Assembly (NCBI RefSeq): GCF_001579805.1
Contig: NZ_CP014546.1
Coordinates: forward strand, 5,456,001-5,520,000
Source: Pseudomonas azotoformans
Lineage (GTDB): Bacteria; Pseudomonadota; Gammaproteobacteria; Pseudomonadales; Pseudomonadaceae
Reading direction: 5' to 3'
Length of the DNA stretch: 64,000 nucleotides
Part shown: piece after piece, positions 42,504 through 51,401 of the stretch
Numbering within the stretch: the stretch's first letter is position 1
Layout of the letters: every line of letters starts with the position of its first letter
Made by a program: the position numbers and the translations under genes
The notes under the pieces: model-generated
Seen by the model: the letters and a program-made list of their open reading frames with translations, nothing else
What the model was told of the DNA's origin: nothing
Databases searched by the model: none

Positions 42504-42537
42504 CGCCCGCCGATGATGTTTAGGCGGGCGTTTTTTT
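42504..42537. terminator. Intrinsic terminator between convergent genes
   Basis: CGCCCGCC ... GGCGGGCG hairpin followed by T7 (42531-42537) ends the flavoprotein transcript. It overlaps the last codons of the convergent aquaporin gene. Confidence 0.85.
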
Positions 42538-43233
42538 ATCGTCCTCACCCAACGAACGCGCCGCCAAGGCCCCCATCACCCCGCCCACCATCGGCGCCAG
42601 CCAGAACAGCCAAAGCTGCGCCAGGTACTCGCCCCCGGCAAACAACGCCGGCCCGGTGCTGCGTGCGGGGTTCACCGAGGTATTGGTCACCGGGATCAAC
42701 ACCAGGTGAATGAGCGCCAGCGCCAAGCCAATCGCAATCGGCGCAAAACCAGGCACCGCGCCCGGTGCGGTCACACGCATGATGATGAACAAGAAGAAAA
42801 ACGTGGCGATGAACTCTGCGAGCAGCGCGGCCTTCATGTCGAAGTGGCCAGGGCTCAATGGACCATAACCGTTGGCGGCAAAACCACCCACTGTAAAATC
42901 CGGCTGCCCATTGGCAATCAGGTACAAAGCCGCTGCCGCGCCCATCGCACCGGCAACTTGCGCCGCGATATACGGCAGCACATCACCGCCGGCCACACGC
43001 CGCCCCGCCCATAAACCTAGGGTCACCGCCGGGTTGAAATGCCCACCGGAAATACCGCCTACCGCATAGGCCATGGTCAGCACCGTGAGCCCGAACGCCA
43101 GTGAAACGCCGACAAACCCAATACCCAGTTCCGGGAAAGCCGCCGCCAGGATGGCGCTGCCGCAGCCGCCAAACGTCAGCCAGAAAGTACCGATAAACTC
43201 GGCGGTCAAACGCTTTTGCACAATCGACTCCAT
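42520..43233 (-). CDS. aqpZ: Aquaporin Z
   Basis: Water channel of 237 residues with six spans and both NPA boxes, in [14 protein letters not shown] and [14 protein letters not shown]. An aromatic/Arg selectivity arginine follows the second NPA. The segment [20 protein letters not shown] is typical of AqpZ. It is monocistronic, ATG 43231-43233. Confidence 0.95.
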   Translation of the reverse strand: MESIVQKRLTAEFIGTFWLTFGGCGSAILAAAFPELGIGFVGVSLAFGLTVLTMAYAVGGISGGHFNPAVTLGLWAGRRVAGGDVLPYIAAQVAGAMGAAAALYLIANGQPDFTVGGFAANGYGPLSPGHFDMKAALLAEFIATFFFLFIIMRVTAPGAVPGFAPIAIGLALALIHLVLIPVTNTSVNPARSTGPALFAGGEYLAQLWLFWLAPMVGGVMGALAARSLGEDDKKTPA

Positions 43234-43323
43234 TGCTGTTCAAGTGCCGTCACCACAGACCGTGGGCGGTCGTGGGGGACGGTAGCAATGGGTATCAAAT
43301 TGCTGTGTAAGCCTTGTCCTGTT

Positions 43324-44508
43324 TTATCGGGTTACGACACCTTGCCCAAACCGGCGGATCGCCAGGCAATAGCCAATCAACGCCAGCGCCGCGAGCAACC
43401 CGCCCGCCGCGCCGATCCAGGCAAAGCCAAACTGGCTGCCGACCCAACTGCCCATCAGGGCACCACCGCCGATGCCGATGTTGTAGATGCCGGAAAACAT
43501 CGCCATGGCCACGTCGGTTGCATCCGGTGCTAGTACCAGCACCTTGGATTGCATCGCCAGACCAAAGCCCATGATCGCCATGCCCCAGAACACGCTCAAC
43601 ACCACCAGGTAGGATTCTGCACCGCTCAACGGCAGCAGCAGCGCCAGGCAGGCGGCGAGGATGAATACCGCGCCGACCACGAACAGGTGCGGGTTGAATC
43701 GGTGCACCAGGCTGAACAGCAGCGAGCCGATGATGCCGGCGCCGCCGAACACCAGCAGGATCAGGGTGACCGCGCTGCCGCTCATGCCGGCGACGCCTTC
43801 GACGAAGGGTTCGATGTAGCTGTAGGCAGTGAACTGCGCGGTCACGGTCATGGCGGTGAGCACGTACAACGCCACCAGCGCCGGGCGCTTGAACAGCAGC
43901 GGCAGGCTGCGCAAGGAGCCGGAGTTCTGGCTCGGCAGCAGCGGCAAGGTGCGCGCCAGCCAGAACACCAGGGCGGCGGCGAATGCGCCGATCACCAGGA
44001 ACGTGGTGCGCCAGCCCATGGCTTCACCCAGCAGGCGGCCCAGTGGAATCCCCAATACCATCGCCAAAGAAGTACCGGTAGCCAGTAGACCGAGGGCTTG
44101 CACCTGCTTGCCTTCCGGCGCCAGGCGCACTGCAAGGGACGCGGTGATCGACCAGAACAAGGCGTGAGACAAGGCAATGCCAATGCGGCTGATCATCAAA
44201 AGGCCGAAGCTGTTGGCGACACTGGAGAGAATGTGGCTGACGATAAACATGCAAAACAGCACGATCAGCAGCTTGCGCCGTTCGACGTTGCGGGTCAGCA
44301 GCATCACCGGCAGCGAGGTCAGGGACACGATCCAGGCGTAGATGGTGAGCATCAGGCCGACGCTGGACACGGGCATGTCGAAGCTGGCACCGATGGCGCT
44401 GAGCAGCCCGACAGGCACGAATTCGGTGGTATTGAACACAAAGGCGGCCAACGCGAGGGCGATGACCGGTTGCCAGTTGGCTTGGGGCGTTGCGGCTGAA
44501 ATGCTCAT
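43324..44508 (-). CDS. sotB: MFS sugar efflux transporter (SotB type)
   Basis: Twelve-span major facilitator of 394 residues. The N-terminus [20 protein letters not shown] matches SotB/YdeA arabinose-efflux proteins, with the MFS motif A region at ARNVERR-like [10 protein letters not shown]. It exports sugars or sugar-like inducers. It is monocistronic with ATG 44506-44508. Confidence 0.9.
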   Translation of the reverse strand: MSISAATPQANWQPVIALALAAFVFNTTEFVPVGLLSAIGASFDMPVSSVGLMLTIYAWIVSLTSLPVMLLTRNVERRKLLIVLFCMFIVSHILSSVANSFGLLMISRIGIALSHALFWSITASLAVRLAPEGKQVQALGLLATGTSLAMVLGIPLGRLLGEAMGWRTTFLVIGAFAAALVFWLARTLPLLPSQNSGSLRSLPLLFKRPALVALYVLTAMTVTAQFTAYSYIEPFVEGVAGMSGSAVTLILLVFGGAGIIGSLLFSLVHRFNPHLFVVGAVFILAACLALLLPLSGAESYLVVLSVFWGMAIMGFGLAMQSKVLVLAPDATDVAMAMFSGIYNIGIGGGALMGSWVGSQFGFAWIGAAGGLLAALALIGYCLAIRRFGQGVVTR

Positions 44509-44631
44509 TGAAGGGCGCGGTACTCGGACGATGATCAGACGGCCACCCAGGACAAGCGCCGCCGCCGAGCATTCTATAGGTTTCTGGCGCGGCTGTTGAC
44601 GCCGATCCGGCTCAAAACAACCTCAACCCCA

Positions 44632-44991
44632 TCACGGCGCGCTCAGGGTGACCACGTAGGCCCCCGATTGAATGGGCTTGCCGAGGGCGTCCACCAGCAC
44701 ATACCGTTGGTCGTAATAGCGCCCATCACGGCTGTCGGCGACTAACTTGACGTTAGCCTGCGCAGTGCCCAGCGCCTTCACCGTGCGCACCGGTTGCACC
44801 GCCAACTGGCTGCCACGCAGGGCCTGGGGGCAGCCCTTGAATTCCAGCGTCGACCCGCCTGGCGCAGCCGCATGACAACTGGGCTCGACAATACTGCCGT
44901 GAAATTGAATGACGCCTGAGGGCGCCGCCAGGCAAGCCCCCGCCCATACCGCAAGAACGCCGGTAACCAGTGACAAACGTTTAACGTTCAT
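44632..44991 (-). CDS. Small secreted type 1 fimbrial-like protein
   Basis: Exported protein of 119 residues with signal peptide MNVKRLSLVTGVLAVWAGACLA. The pilin-like start GVIQFHGSIVEPSC and a second cysteine in FKGCPQ (C39 and C54) match the disulfide-bonded first half of type 1 pilins. It is only about two thirds of normal pilin length and no chaperone or usher gene is nearby. The C-terminal pattern LVDALGKPIQSGAYVVTLSA resembles the last strands of a pilin. It may be an orphan periplasmic pilin-fold protein. ATG 44989-44991. Confidence 0.7.
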   Translation of the reverse strand: MNVKRLSLVTGVLAVWAGACLAAPSGVIQFHGSIVEPSCHAAAPGGSTLEFKGCPQALRGSQLAVQPVRTVKALGTAQANVKLVADSRDGRYYDQRYVLVDALGKPIQSGAYVVTLSAP

Positions 44992-45077
44992 GTCGACGCT
45001 CCTTCTTGGGTAGTTAAGAAGGTAGTCGTCTGGCCCGGCGTTTACTTGAGCTTATTCGGCAAAGGCTGTGACGTAGA

Positions 45078-46076
45078 TCAAGGATCCACCTGCCCCATCA
45101 TTTCTGGAATGCTTTCCGGCCGCTTGGCATAACGCTGGGCCAACGCCGCGCAGACCATCAGCTGAATCTGGTGGAACAGCATCAGCGGCAAAATCAGCAC
45201 GCCCATGGTTGCCCCGGCGAACAACACCTGAGCCATCGGCACACCGGTTGCCAGGCTCTTCTTCGAACCACAGAACAGGATGGTGATGCGGTCTTCCTGA
45301 TTGAAGCCAAAGGCCTTGCCCAACACGGTCGAGGCCACCAGCACCAAGGCGAGCAACACGCAGCACGCCACCACCAACCCACCCAGCTCCCACAACGGGA
45401 TCTGGTGCCAGATGCCTTCGTTGACCGCTTCGCTGAACGCGCCATAGACCACCAGCAGAATCGAGCCCTGATCAACGAACTTCAGCCAGGATTTATTGCG
45501 GCCGACCCACTCACCGATCCAACGACGGGCGATTTGCCCGGCGATGAATGGCAGCAGCAATTGCACGCTGATTTTCAAGATCGCGTCGACGGTCGAACCA
45601 CCCTCGCCGTGCACGTTGAGCAACAGGGTCACCAGCAACGGCGTGAGGAAGATCCCGAACAGGCTGGACGCCGCCGCACTGCAAATCGCCGCCGGGATAT
45701 TGCCCCGCGCCAGCGACGTAAACGCAATTGCCGATTGCACCGTGGCCGGCAGGGCGCAGAGGTAGAGCATGCCCATGTACAGGTCTTTACCGATCAGCGG
45801 CGACAGCACCGGTTTGAGCGCAAGGCCCAGCAACGGAAACAGCACAAAGGTCAGGCTGAACACCAATAGATGCAGGCGCCAGTGCCCGGCACCGGCAACA
45901 ATTGCCTGGCGCGACAGCTTGGCGCCGTGCAGGAAGAACAGCAGCGCTATCGCAAGGTTGGTGACCCAGCCGAAGGCCACGGCGGTCTGGCCGCTGGCGG
46001 GCAGCAGGGAAGCGAGGATCACCGTGGCGATCAGCGTCAGGGTGAAGTTGTCGGGCAGAAAACGGGGGCGAGTCAT
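45078..46076 (-). CDS. Bile acid:sodium symporter-family (BASS) transporter
   Basis: Membrane transporter of 332 residues with nine to ten spans, SBF-like (PF13593 type). Family blocks are MLYLCALPATVQSAIAFTSL and FCGSKKSLATGVPMAQVLFA. Bacterial members move organic anions such as pantoate or 2-keto acids; the substrate here is unknown. It is divergent from the AraC regulator at 46163 across 86 bp, which may control it. ATG 46074-46076. Confidence 0.9.
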   Translation of the reverse strand: MTRPRFLPDNFTLTLIATVILASLLPASGQTAVAFGWVTNLAIALLFFLHGAKLSRQAIVAGAGHWRLHLLVFSLTFVLFPLLGLALKPVLSPLIGKDLYMGMLYLCALPATVQSAIAFTSLARGNIPAAICSAAASSLFGIFLTPLLVTLLLNVHGEGGSTVDAILKISVQLLLPFIAGQIARRWIGEWVGRNKSWLKFVDQGSILLVVYGAFSEAVNEGIWHQIPLWELGGLVVACCVLLALVLVASTVLGKAFGFNQEDRITILFCGSKKSLATGVPMAQVLFAGATMGVLILPLMLFHQIQLMVCAALAQRYAKRPESIPEMMGQVDP

Positions 46077-46162
46077 AAGCAGGATCTTCCGGGGGTTGCC
46101 AAGAGCGTCGTCGCGACTCTAACGTAACGGCTTGTTACCGACTAACGCCAATGAGCCAGTAA

Positions 46163-46951
46163 ATGCCGCCTAAAGGACACGATAAGACCGTCCGCCGCAG
46201 TGTGCCTGGGCTTTCCAGCCTGCCACGGCCGGTGTACGGACGCACCGAATCCTTGCCCAATCGTGCGTTGACCCGTCGCCACAGCCACCCGTGGGTGCAA
46301 TTGTCCTACGCGATTTCCGGGGTGCTGGAGATCCAGACCAGCGTCGGCCGCTTCGTCGCGCCGCCTCAGCGCGCGGTGTGGATTCCGGCCGGTATGCCGC
46401 ACCGCGTGTTCAGCTCGCCCCACACGGAGATGCGCAGCCTGTACCTGGATTGCAGCGTCACCGCCTGGGCGGATGAGCGCTGCCATGTGCTGGAGGTAAG
46501 CAGTTTGCTGCGGGAGTTGATCCGCAGTTTCAGCGAACTGCCGGTGGAATATGCCGAGGATGGACCGGATGGGCGCCTGGCCCAAGTGGTACTGGACCAA
46601 CTGGCGGCGGCGCCGCAAGTCGACCTGATGCTGCCGCTGCCGCTGGACCCGCGTTTACGCCAGATCTACCGCAGCATGAATTCACACCCGGAGCAGCAGA
46701 CGACCTTGGGCCAGTGGAGCCAGAAGCTGGGGGTGAGCGAGAAGACCCTCAGCCGCTTGTTCCTGAGCGACACCGGGCTGACCTTTCGGGCGTGGCGCCA
46801 GCGTTTGCGATTGCTCACCGCCCTGCCCGCCCTGGAGCAGGGCGAGCGGGTGACGGATGTGGCGCTGGGGTGTGGGTATGAATCCACCTCGGCGTTTATC
46901 AATGCATTTCGCCAGCAGTTCGAGGCGACGCCGGGTGAGTTCTTTCGCTAG
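46163..46951 (+). CDS. AraC-family transcriptional regulator (cupin sensor)
   Basis: Regulator of 262 residues with an N-terminal cupin (RHSHPWVQLSYAISGVLEIQ; PPQRAVWIPAGMPHRVF). The C-terminal HTH pair is LGQWSQKLGVSEKTLSRLFL and VTDVALGCGYESTSAFINAF. It is a paralogue of the 27470 gene. It lies divergent to the BASS transporter, its probable target. Its stop overlaps the convergent hydrolase gene by 4 bp. Confidence 0.92.
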   Translation: MPPKGHDKTVRRSVPGLSSLPRPVYGRTESLPNRALTRRHSHPWVQLSYAISGVLEIQTSVGRFVAPPQRAVWIPAGMPHRVFSSPHTEMRSLYLDCSVTAWADERCHVLEVSSLLRELIRSFSELPVEYAEDGPDGRLAQVVLDQLAAAPQVDLMLPLPLDPRLRQIYRSMNSHPEQQTTLGQWSQKLGVSEKTLSRLFLSDTGLTFRAWRQRLRLLTALPALEQGERVTDVALGCGYESTSAFINAFRQQFEATPGEFFR

Positions 46952-48183
46952 GCAGAAGCCTTCGCCAGCATCGCCTGGAGCAACACATCCGCGCCCGCCG
47001 TCGACCATTCCTGGGAAATTTCTTCCGCCTCGTTATGGCTCAACCCATCCACACAGGGCACAAAGATCATCGCCGTCGGCGCCACCTGGTTCAGGTAGCA
47101 GGCATCGTGCCCGGCGCCGGAAATCATCGGCCGATGGCTATAGCCCAACGCCTGCGCCGACGCCCGCACGACTTCGACACAGCCCGCATCAAAGGCAATC
47201 GGCGCGTACTGGAAGATCTGCTTCACGCTGTGCTGCAAGCCAATGCCGTCGGCAATCTGCGCCACGGCATCACGCAACTGCTGGTCCTGGCGTGCCAAGA
47301 CCGCTTCATCGGGGTGACGGAATTCCACACTGAAAAACACCCGCCCCGGCACCACGTTGCGTGAGTTGGGGAAGATATTCGCCATGCCCACCGTGGCCCG
47401 CCCTTCGGCGCCCTGCTCCAGGCCCAACCCGTTGACGGCCTCGACCACCCGGGCAAAACCGAGCAAGGCATCCAGGCGATGATCCATGGGCGTGGTGCCG
47501 GCGTGGGCGCTGCGGCCGCTCAGTTCCACTTCATACCAGCGTTGGCCCTGGGCGCCGGTGACCACGCCGATGGTAATGCCCTGCGCTTCGAGGATCGGGC
47601 CTTGTTCGATATGCAGTTCGAACGCGGCGTGGATGGCTTGGCCGCCCACCGGCTCGGTGCCAGCGTAGCCGATTTGCTGCAGCGCCTGGCCAATGGTCAC
47701 GCCGGCTTTGTCTTCACGGGACAGCCCGTATTCCAGGTCAAACACGCCCGCGTAGACGCCCGAGGAAATCATCGCCGGCGCAAAGCGTGAGCCTTCTTCG
47801 TTGGTCCAGTTGACCACTTCGATGGGCCGGTCGGTCTCGATACCCAGGTCATTCAGGGTGCGCAGCACTTCCAGGCCCGCAAGCACACCGTAGATGCCGT
47901 CGTACTTGCCGCCAAAGGGCTGGGAATCGCCGTGGGAACCGGTCATCACCGGGGCCAAATCGTCGAAGCGCCCCGCGCGACGGGCGAAGATATTGCCCAT
48001 GGCATCCACGCGAATGCTGCAACCGGCCGCCTCGCACCACTGCACGAACAGGTCGCGGCCACGGCGGTCTTCGTCGGTCAGCGCCAGGCGTGATACGCCG
48101 CCTTTTTCGGTGGCGCCGATCTGCGCCATTTCCATCAGCGAAGCCCACAGGCGTTCGCCGTTCACACGCGCCAGCTTACTCAT
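46948..48183 (-). CDS. Zn-dependent M20-family amidohydrolase (N-carbamoyl-L-amino acid hydrolase type)
   Basis: Hydrolase of 411 residues in the allantoate amidohydrolase/L-carbamoylase group. Metal-binding segments are GSHGDSQPFGGKYDG (about residues 80-94), NWTNEEGSRFAP, and ELHIEQGP with a dimer-domain NVVPGRV. GAGHDACYLNQVAPTAMIFV follows near the C-terminus. Its 8-bp overlap with an L-ATC hydrolase homologue points to N-carbamoyl-L-cysteine as substrate (the AtcC/TsC role in Pseudomonas cysteine production), releasing cysteine, CO2 and ammonia. The family is certain; the substrate is inferred from context. ATG 48181-48183. Confidence 0.88.
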   Translation of the reverse strand: MSKLARVNGERLWASLMEMAQIGATEKGGVSRLALTDEDRRGRDLFVQWCEAAGCSIRVDAMGNIFARRAGRFDDLAPVMTGSHGDSQPFGGKYDGIYGVLAGLEVLRTLNDLGIETDRPIEVVNWTNEEGSRFAPAMISSGVYAGVFDLEYGLSREDKAGVTIGQALQQIGYAGTEPVGGQAIHAAFELHIEQGPILEAQGITIGVVTGAQGQRWYEVELSGRSAHAGTTPMDHRLDALLGFARVVEAVNGLGLEQGAEGRATVGMANIFPNSRNVVPGRVFFSVEFRHPDEAVLARQDQQLRDAVAQIADGIGLQHSVKQIFQYAPIAFDAGCVEVVRASAQALGYSHRPMISGAGHDACYLNQVAPTAMIFVPCVDGLSHNEAEEISQEWSTAGADVLLQAMLAKASA

Positions 48184-48658
48184 GGGGTTTGGCCCGATAG
48201 CGGAAGTCACAACGGTGATCGCCGCCCATGATGGTCTGGGTGCGGGTCAACTGGATGTCCGGGTTGTAGCCGACGATAAACAGCTCGTCACGGTTGCACG
48301 ACAGCAGATGGCCGATCTCGCCCAGGCCCATATCGTGGTACATCTCGGCGTAGCGGCAGCGCTTGACGTCGTAGTCATAGTGCTCGGCGTCACTGGCGAT
48401 GATCTCGACCTTCAGCGCGTCGTCCTTCTCCCACAGCACTTGCAGCTCCACGAAACTCTTGAGGTCGGCGCCCTGCTCTTCCAGCGACGCAAAATGCTTG
48501 CCGGCCTGGATCGCGGCATTGCCCACGGCTTCACCAATCACGGCAGCGGCAAAGTCCTTGCCCTGTTCGCGCTTGAGGATCTCGTAGATCGGCTTGATGA
48601 TTTCGGCCTCGATGCGCCGCCGGGCGAGGATGCCCAGTTCACCTTCCAGTTTGCTCAT
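48176..48658 (-). CDS. L-2-amino-thiazoline-4-carboxylate (L-ATC) hydrolase-family protein
   Basis: Soluble protein of 160 residues. It resembles the ATC_hydrolase family (PF14196): an N-terminal helical region RRRIEAEIIKPIYEILKREQ, CRYAEMYHDMGLGEIGHLLSC, and a C-terminal CDFRYR. In the known Pseudomonas pathway this type of enzyme (AtcB/TsB) opens L-ATC to N-carbamoyl-L-cysteine. The next gene encodes a fitting carbamoyl hydrolase and the upstream genes a Liv-type importer. Assignment is from remembered family features, not a search. ATG 48656-48658. Confidence 0.7.
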   Translation of the reverse strand: MSKLEGELGILARRRIEAEIIKPIYEILKREQGKDFAAAVIGEAVGNAAIQAGKHFASLEEQGADLKSFVELQVLWEKDDALKVEIIASDAEHYDYDVKRCRYAEMYHDMGLGEIGHLLSCNRDELFIVGYNPDIQLTRTQTIMGGDHRCDFRYRAKPHE

Positions 48659-48684
48659 TGTGTGCCTCCATCAGCTCCACAGAA

Positions 48685-48707
48685 TCGGGTGCCCGGCAGG
48701 CACCCGA
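48685..48707. terminator. Intercistronic hairpin after the binding-protein gene
   Basis: TCGGGTGCC-CGGCA-GGCACCCGA is a perfect 9-bp stem with a five-base loop. It lies between the binding-protein stop and the L-ATC-hydrolase-like gene. It has no T run, so it more likely protects the upstream mRNA or attenuates transcription than ends it fully. Confidence 0.55.
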
Positions 48708-48715
48708 CAATACGA

Positions 48716-49855
48716 TTATTGACCGCCTGCCACGCTCACCGGCTGCCATTGATTGGCCTTGACCTGGTAAACGGTGAACGTCGGTTTCTTCAAGTTGCCT
48801 TCGCCGTCAAAGGCGATGGTGCCGGTCACGCCCTCATAGCTGATGGCGCGCAGCACCGGCAGGTATTTCTGCGGGTCCACCGAATCTGCTTTCTCGATAG
48901 CCGCCACCAACACCCCCACACCGTCGTAGGCGAACGGCGCGTGCAGTTCGATGTTGGTTTTGTAGCGTTCCTTGTAAGCCTGCTCGAACGCCTTGCCGCC
49001 TGGCATCTGCGCAATCGCCAGGCCCGGCTCCAGGGCGATCACGCCCTCGCCTTCGTTCTGCGCCAATTGCAGGAAGGTCTGGCTGACGAAACCACCGGCG
49101 CCCATCAGCGGCGCCTTGATCCCCAGTTGCTTGATGCGACGGGCCAACGGCGCGGCCTGGGCGTCGACGCCGCCGAAGAAGATCAGGTCCGGGTTCTGGC
49201 TACGGATATTGGTCAGCACGGCGCTGAAGTCGATGGTCTTGTCGTCCACGTATTCGCGGGACACCACCTTGGCGCCACCGGCTTCAATGGATTTGACGAA
49301 CTGGTCCGCCAGGCCCTGGCCAAACGCGGTGCGGTCGTCGATCACGGCGATACGCTGGGCCTTGAGGGTTTTCAGGGCGTAGTCGCCGGCGACCTGACCA
49401 CCATCGTCGTCATGGCCCATGATGCGGAAACTGGTGTCGAACCCTTGCTGGGTGTAAGCGTGACCGGTAGCCACCGGCGCCACCTGGGCGATGCCCGCGT
49501 CGTGGTAAACCCGTGCCGCCGGGATGCTGGTGCCGGTGTTCCAGTGGCCGACCACGCCCACCACGCCTTCGTCGACCAGGCGCTGGGCCACGGTGACGGC
49601 AGTGCGTGGGTCGGACTGGTCGTCTTCGGACACCAGCTTGAAGGTCACGGCTTCACCGTTGATCTTCGGGTGCTTGGCGTTGGCCTGGTCGATGGCCAGT
49701 TGCGCGCCGTTTTCCAGGTCCTTGCCGATGCGGGCCGACGGGCCAGTGAGCGGGCCGGCGAGGCCGATCAACACAGTCTGGTCGGCCTGGGCCACGGCGC
49801 TGGCCAGGCTGCTCAGGGTCAGGCCGATCAATGCGGTTTTCTTCAAGGTGTTCAT
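48716..49855 (-). CDS. Branched-chain amino acid-type ABC substrate-binding protein
   Basis: Periplasmic LivJ/LivK-fold receptor of 379 residues with signal peptide MNTLKKTALIGLTLSSLASAVAQA. Family blocks are VLIGLAGPLTGPSARIGKDL, VVGVVGHWNTGTSIPAA and APFAYDGVGVLVAAIEKAD. It follows the four Liv transporter genes and precedes the two hydrolase genes. Ligand specificity may therefore be a thiazoline or carbamoyl amino acid rather than leucine. ATG 49853-49855. Confidence 0.92.
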   Translation of the reverse strand: MNTLKKTALIGLTLSSLASAVAQADQTVLIGLAGPLTGPSARIGKDLENGAQLAIDQANAKHPKINGEAVTFKLVSEDDQSDPRTAVTVAQRLVDEGVVGVVGHWNTGTSIPAARVYHDAGIAQVAPVATGHAYTQQGFDTSFRIMGHDDDGGQVAGDYALKTLKAQRIAVIDDRTAFGQGLADQFVKSIEAGGAKVVSREYVDDKTIDFSAVLTNIRSQNPDLIFFGGVDAQAAPLARRIKQLGIKAPLMGAGGFVSQTFLQLAQNEGEGVIALEPGLAIAQMPGGKAFEQAYKERYKTNIELHAPFAYDGVGVLVAAIEKADSVDPQKYLPVLRAISYEGVTGTIAFDGEGNLKKPTFTVYQVKANQWQPVSVAGGQ

Positions 49856-49918
49856 GGGTTATTCCTGCTAAGTGTCGGGCGGGTCGGAACACGCCGGGCG
49901 TCCGGTAGCGTCATGGTT

Positions 49919-50635
49919 TTATTCACCGAGGTAAGCACTGCGCACCTCGGGGTGTTCAAGTAAATCCTGGGAAGGGCCGGTCAAGGTGATGCGCCCGGTG
50001 TCCATCACGTAGGCACGGTCGGTGACTTGCAGCGCCAGCCGTGCGTTCTGCTCCACCAGCAACAGGGTCATGCCCTGGCGACAGACGTCGTCGATCACCT
50101 GGAAAATCTTCTCGACCATGATCGGTGCCAAGCCCATGGACGGTTCGTCCAGGATCAACAAGCGCGGGCGTGACAACAGTGCACGGGCCAGGGCGAGCAT
50201 CTGTTGCTCACCACCGGACAGCAGCCCGGCGGACTGGTGCAGACGCTCTTCCAGGCGCGGGAAGTGTTCGAACAACTGGCGCATTTCGCGCTGCACGTGC
50301 GCGTTATCGCGGCGCAAAAAGGCGCCAGCCTGCAGGTTTTCCAACACGCTCATGCGCGCGAAAATCCCGCGCCCCTCGGGGACCATGGCGATGCCCTGGC
50401 GCAGCAGCTGTTCCGGGGCCTGGCCGAGAATCGATTGCCCGGCAAAATGGATCGACCCCTTGGCCGCCGGCAGCAAGCCGGTCAAGGCCTTGAGGCTGGA
50501 GGACTTGCCCGCGCCATTGGCGCCGATCAGCGTGACGCGCTCGCCTTCAGCGATATGCAGGTCCAGGGACTTGACGGCTTCGATGGCGCCATAGCGCACC
50601 TGCAAGCCCTCGACGCTCAACAAGGCTTCAGACAT
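49919..50635 (-). CDS. livF: LivF-type ABC ATPase
   Basis: ATPase of 238 residues. Walker A GANGAGKSSSLKALTG, signature LSGGEQQMLALARALL, Walker B LLILDEPSMGLAP and H-loop LVEQNARLALQV are those of LivF. ATG 50633-50635 overlaps the LivG stop by 8 bp; a GTG two codons upstream is the alternative. Confidence 0.94.
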   Translation of the reverse strand: MSEALLSVEGLQVRYGAIEAVKSLDLHIAEGERVTLIGANGAGKSSSLKALTGLLPAAKGSIHFAGQSILGQAPEQLLRQGIAMVPEGRGIFARMSVLENLQAGAFLRRDNAHVQREMRQLFEHFPRLEERLHQSAGLLSGGEQQMLALARALLSRPRLLILDEPSMGLAPIMVEKIFQVIDDVCRQGMTLLLVEQNARLALQVTDRAYVMDTGRITLTGPSQDLLEHPEVRSAYLGE

Positions 50636-51401
50636 GCGCACTGGCTCCCAGATAGGCCTGGATCACCGCCGGATGCTGACGCACTTCGGCGGGTGGGCCG
50701 ACGGCGATAACCTGGCCATAGTCGAGCACGCTGATGCGGTCGCATACGCCCATCACCAGCTTGACGTCATGTTCGATCAGCAACAGCGTGTGGCCGTCGT
50801 CGCGGATCTTTTCCAGCAGGCCGCGCAGTTGCACTTTCTCGCTGGCGTTCATGCCCGCCGCCGGTTCATCCAGGGCCAGCAAGCGTGGCTCGGTGGCCAG
50901 GGCGCGGGCGATTTCCAGGCGGCGTTGATGGCCGTAGCTGAGGCTGTCGGCGCGGTAATGGGCAAAGCCGGCCAAGCCTACATACGCCAACAAACGATGG
51001 GCATGGGCACGGGTTTGCGCCTCTTCTTCCTGCGCGCGGCGGTGACGGCTCAAGGCCGCCCACAGGCCGTTGCGGGTGCGCACATGGCGCCCGACCATCA
51101 CGTTTTCCAGGGCGCTCATGGCATTGAACAGGCGGATATTCTGGAACGTACGGGCAATACCGGCCTCGGCCACCTGATGCACACTGGTGGGCTGGTAGTC
51201 ACGGCCATCGAGCTGGAAGCGCCCGGAATCCGGGGTGTACAAGCCGGTCATCACATTGAAGAACGTGGTCTTGCCCGCGCCGTTCGGGCCGATCAACCCG
51301 TAGATCTCACCGGGCTGGATGCTCAGGCTCACATCGGTCAGCGCCGCAACGCCGCCGAAGTGCTTGTTGACCTGGTCTATCTGCAACAGGGGTGCGTTCA
51401 T
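50628..51401 (-). CDS. livG: LivG-type ABC ATPase
   Basis: ATPase of 257 residues. Walker A GPNGAGKTTFFNVMTG, FQNIRLFNAMSALENVMVG, signature LSYGHQRRLEIARAL, Walker B LLALDEPAAGMN and H-loop LIEHDVKLVMGVCDRI are typical of LivG. The signature's second position is Tyr (LSYG), common in this family. AAGGAG upstream supports ATG 51399-51401, which overlaps the LivM stop by 4 bp. Confidence 0.95.
   Translation of the reverse strand: MNAPLLQIDQVNKHFGGVAALTDVSLSIQPGEIYGLIGPNGAGKTTFFNVMTGLYTPDSGRFQLDGRDYQPTSVHQVAEAGIARTFQNIRLFNAMSALENVMVGRHVRTRNGLWAALSRHRRAQEEEAQTRAHAHRLLAYVGLAGFAHYRADSLSYGHQRRLEIARALATEPRLLALDEPAAGMNASEKVQLRGLLEKIRDDGHTLLLIEHDVKLVMGVCDRISVLDYGQVIAVGPPAEVRQHPAVIQAYLGASAHV

Noticed and set aside
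47894-49963. 689-codon plus-strand frame across the hydrolase and binding-protein genes
   Set aside because: It spans two real genes and their hairpin on the opposite strand, has no ribosome site or domain, and is a composition artefact.
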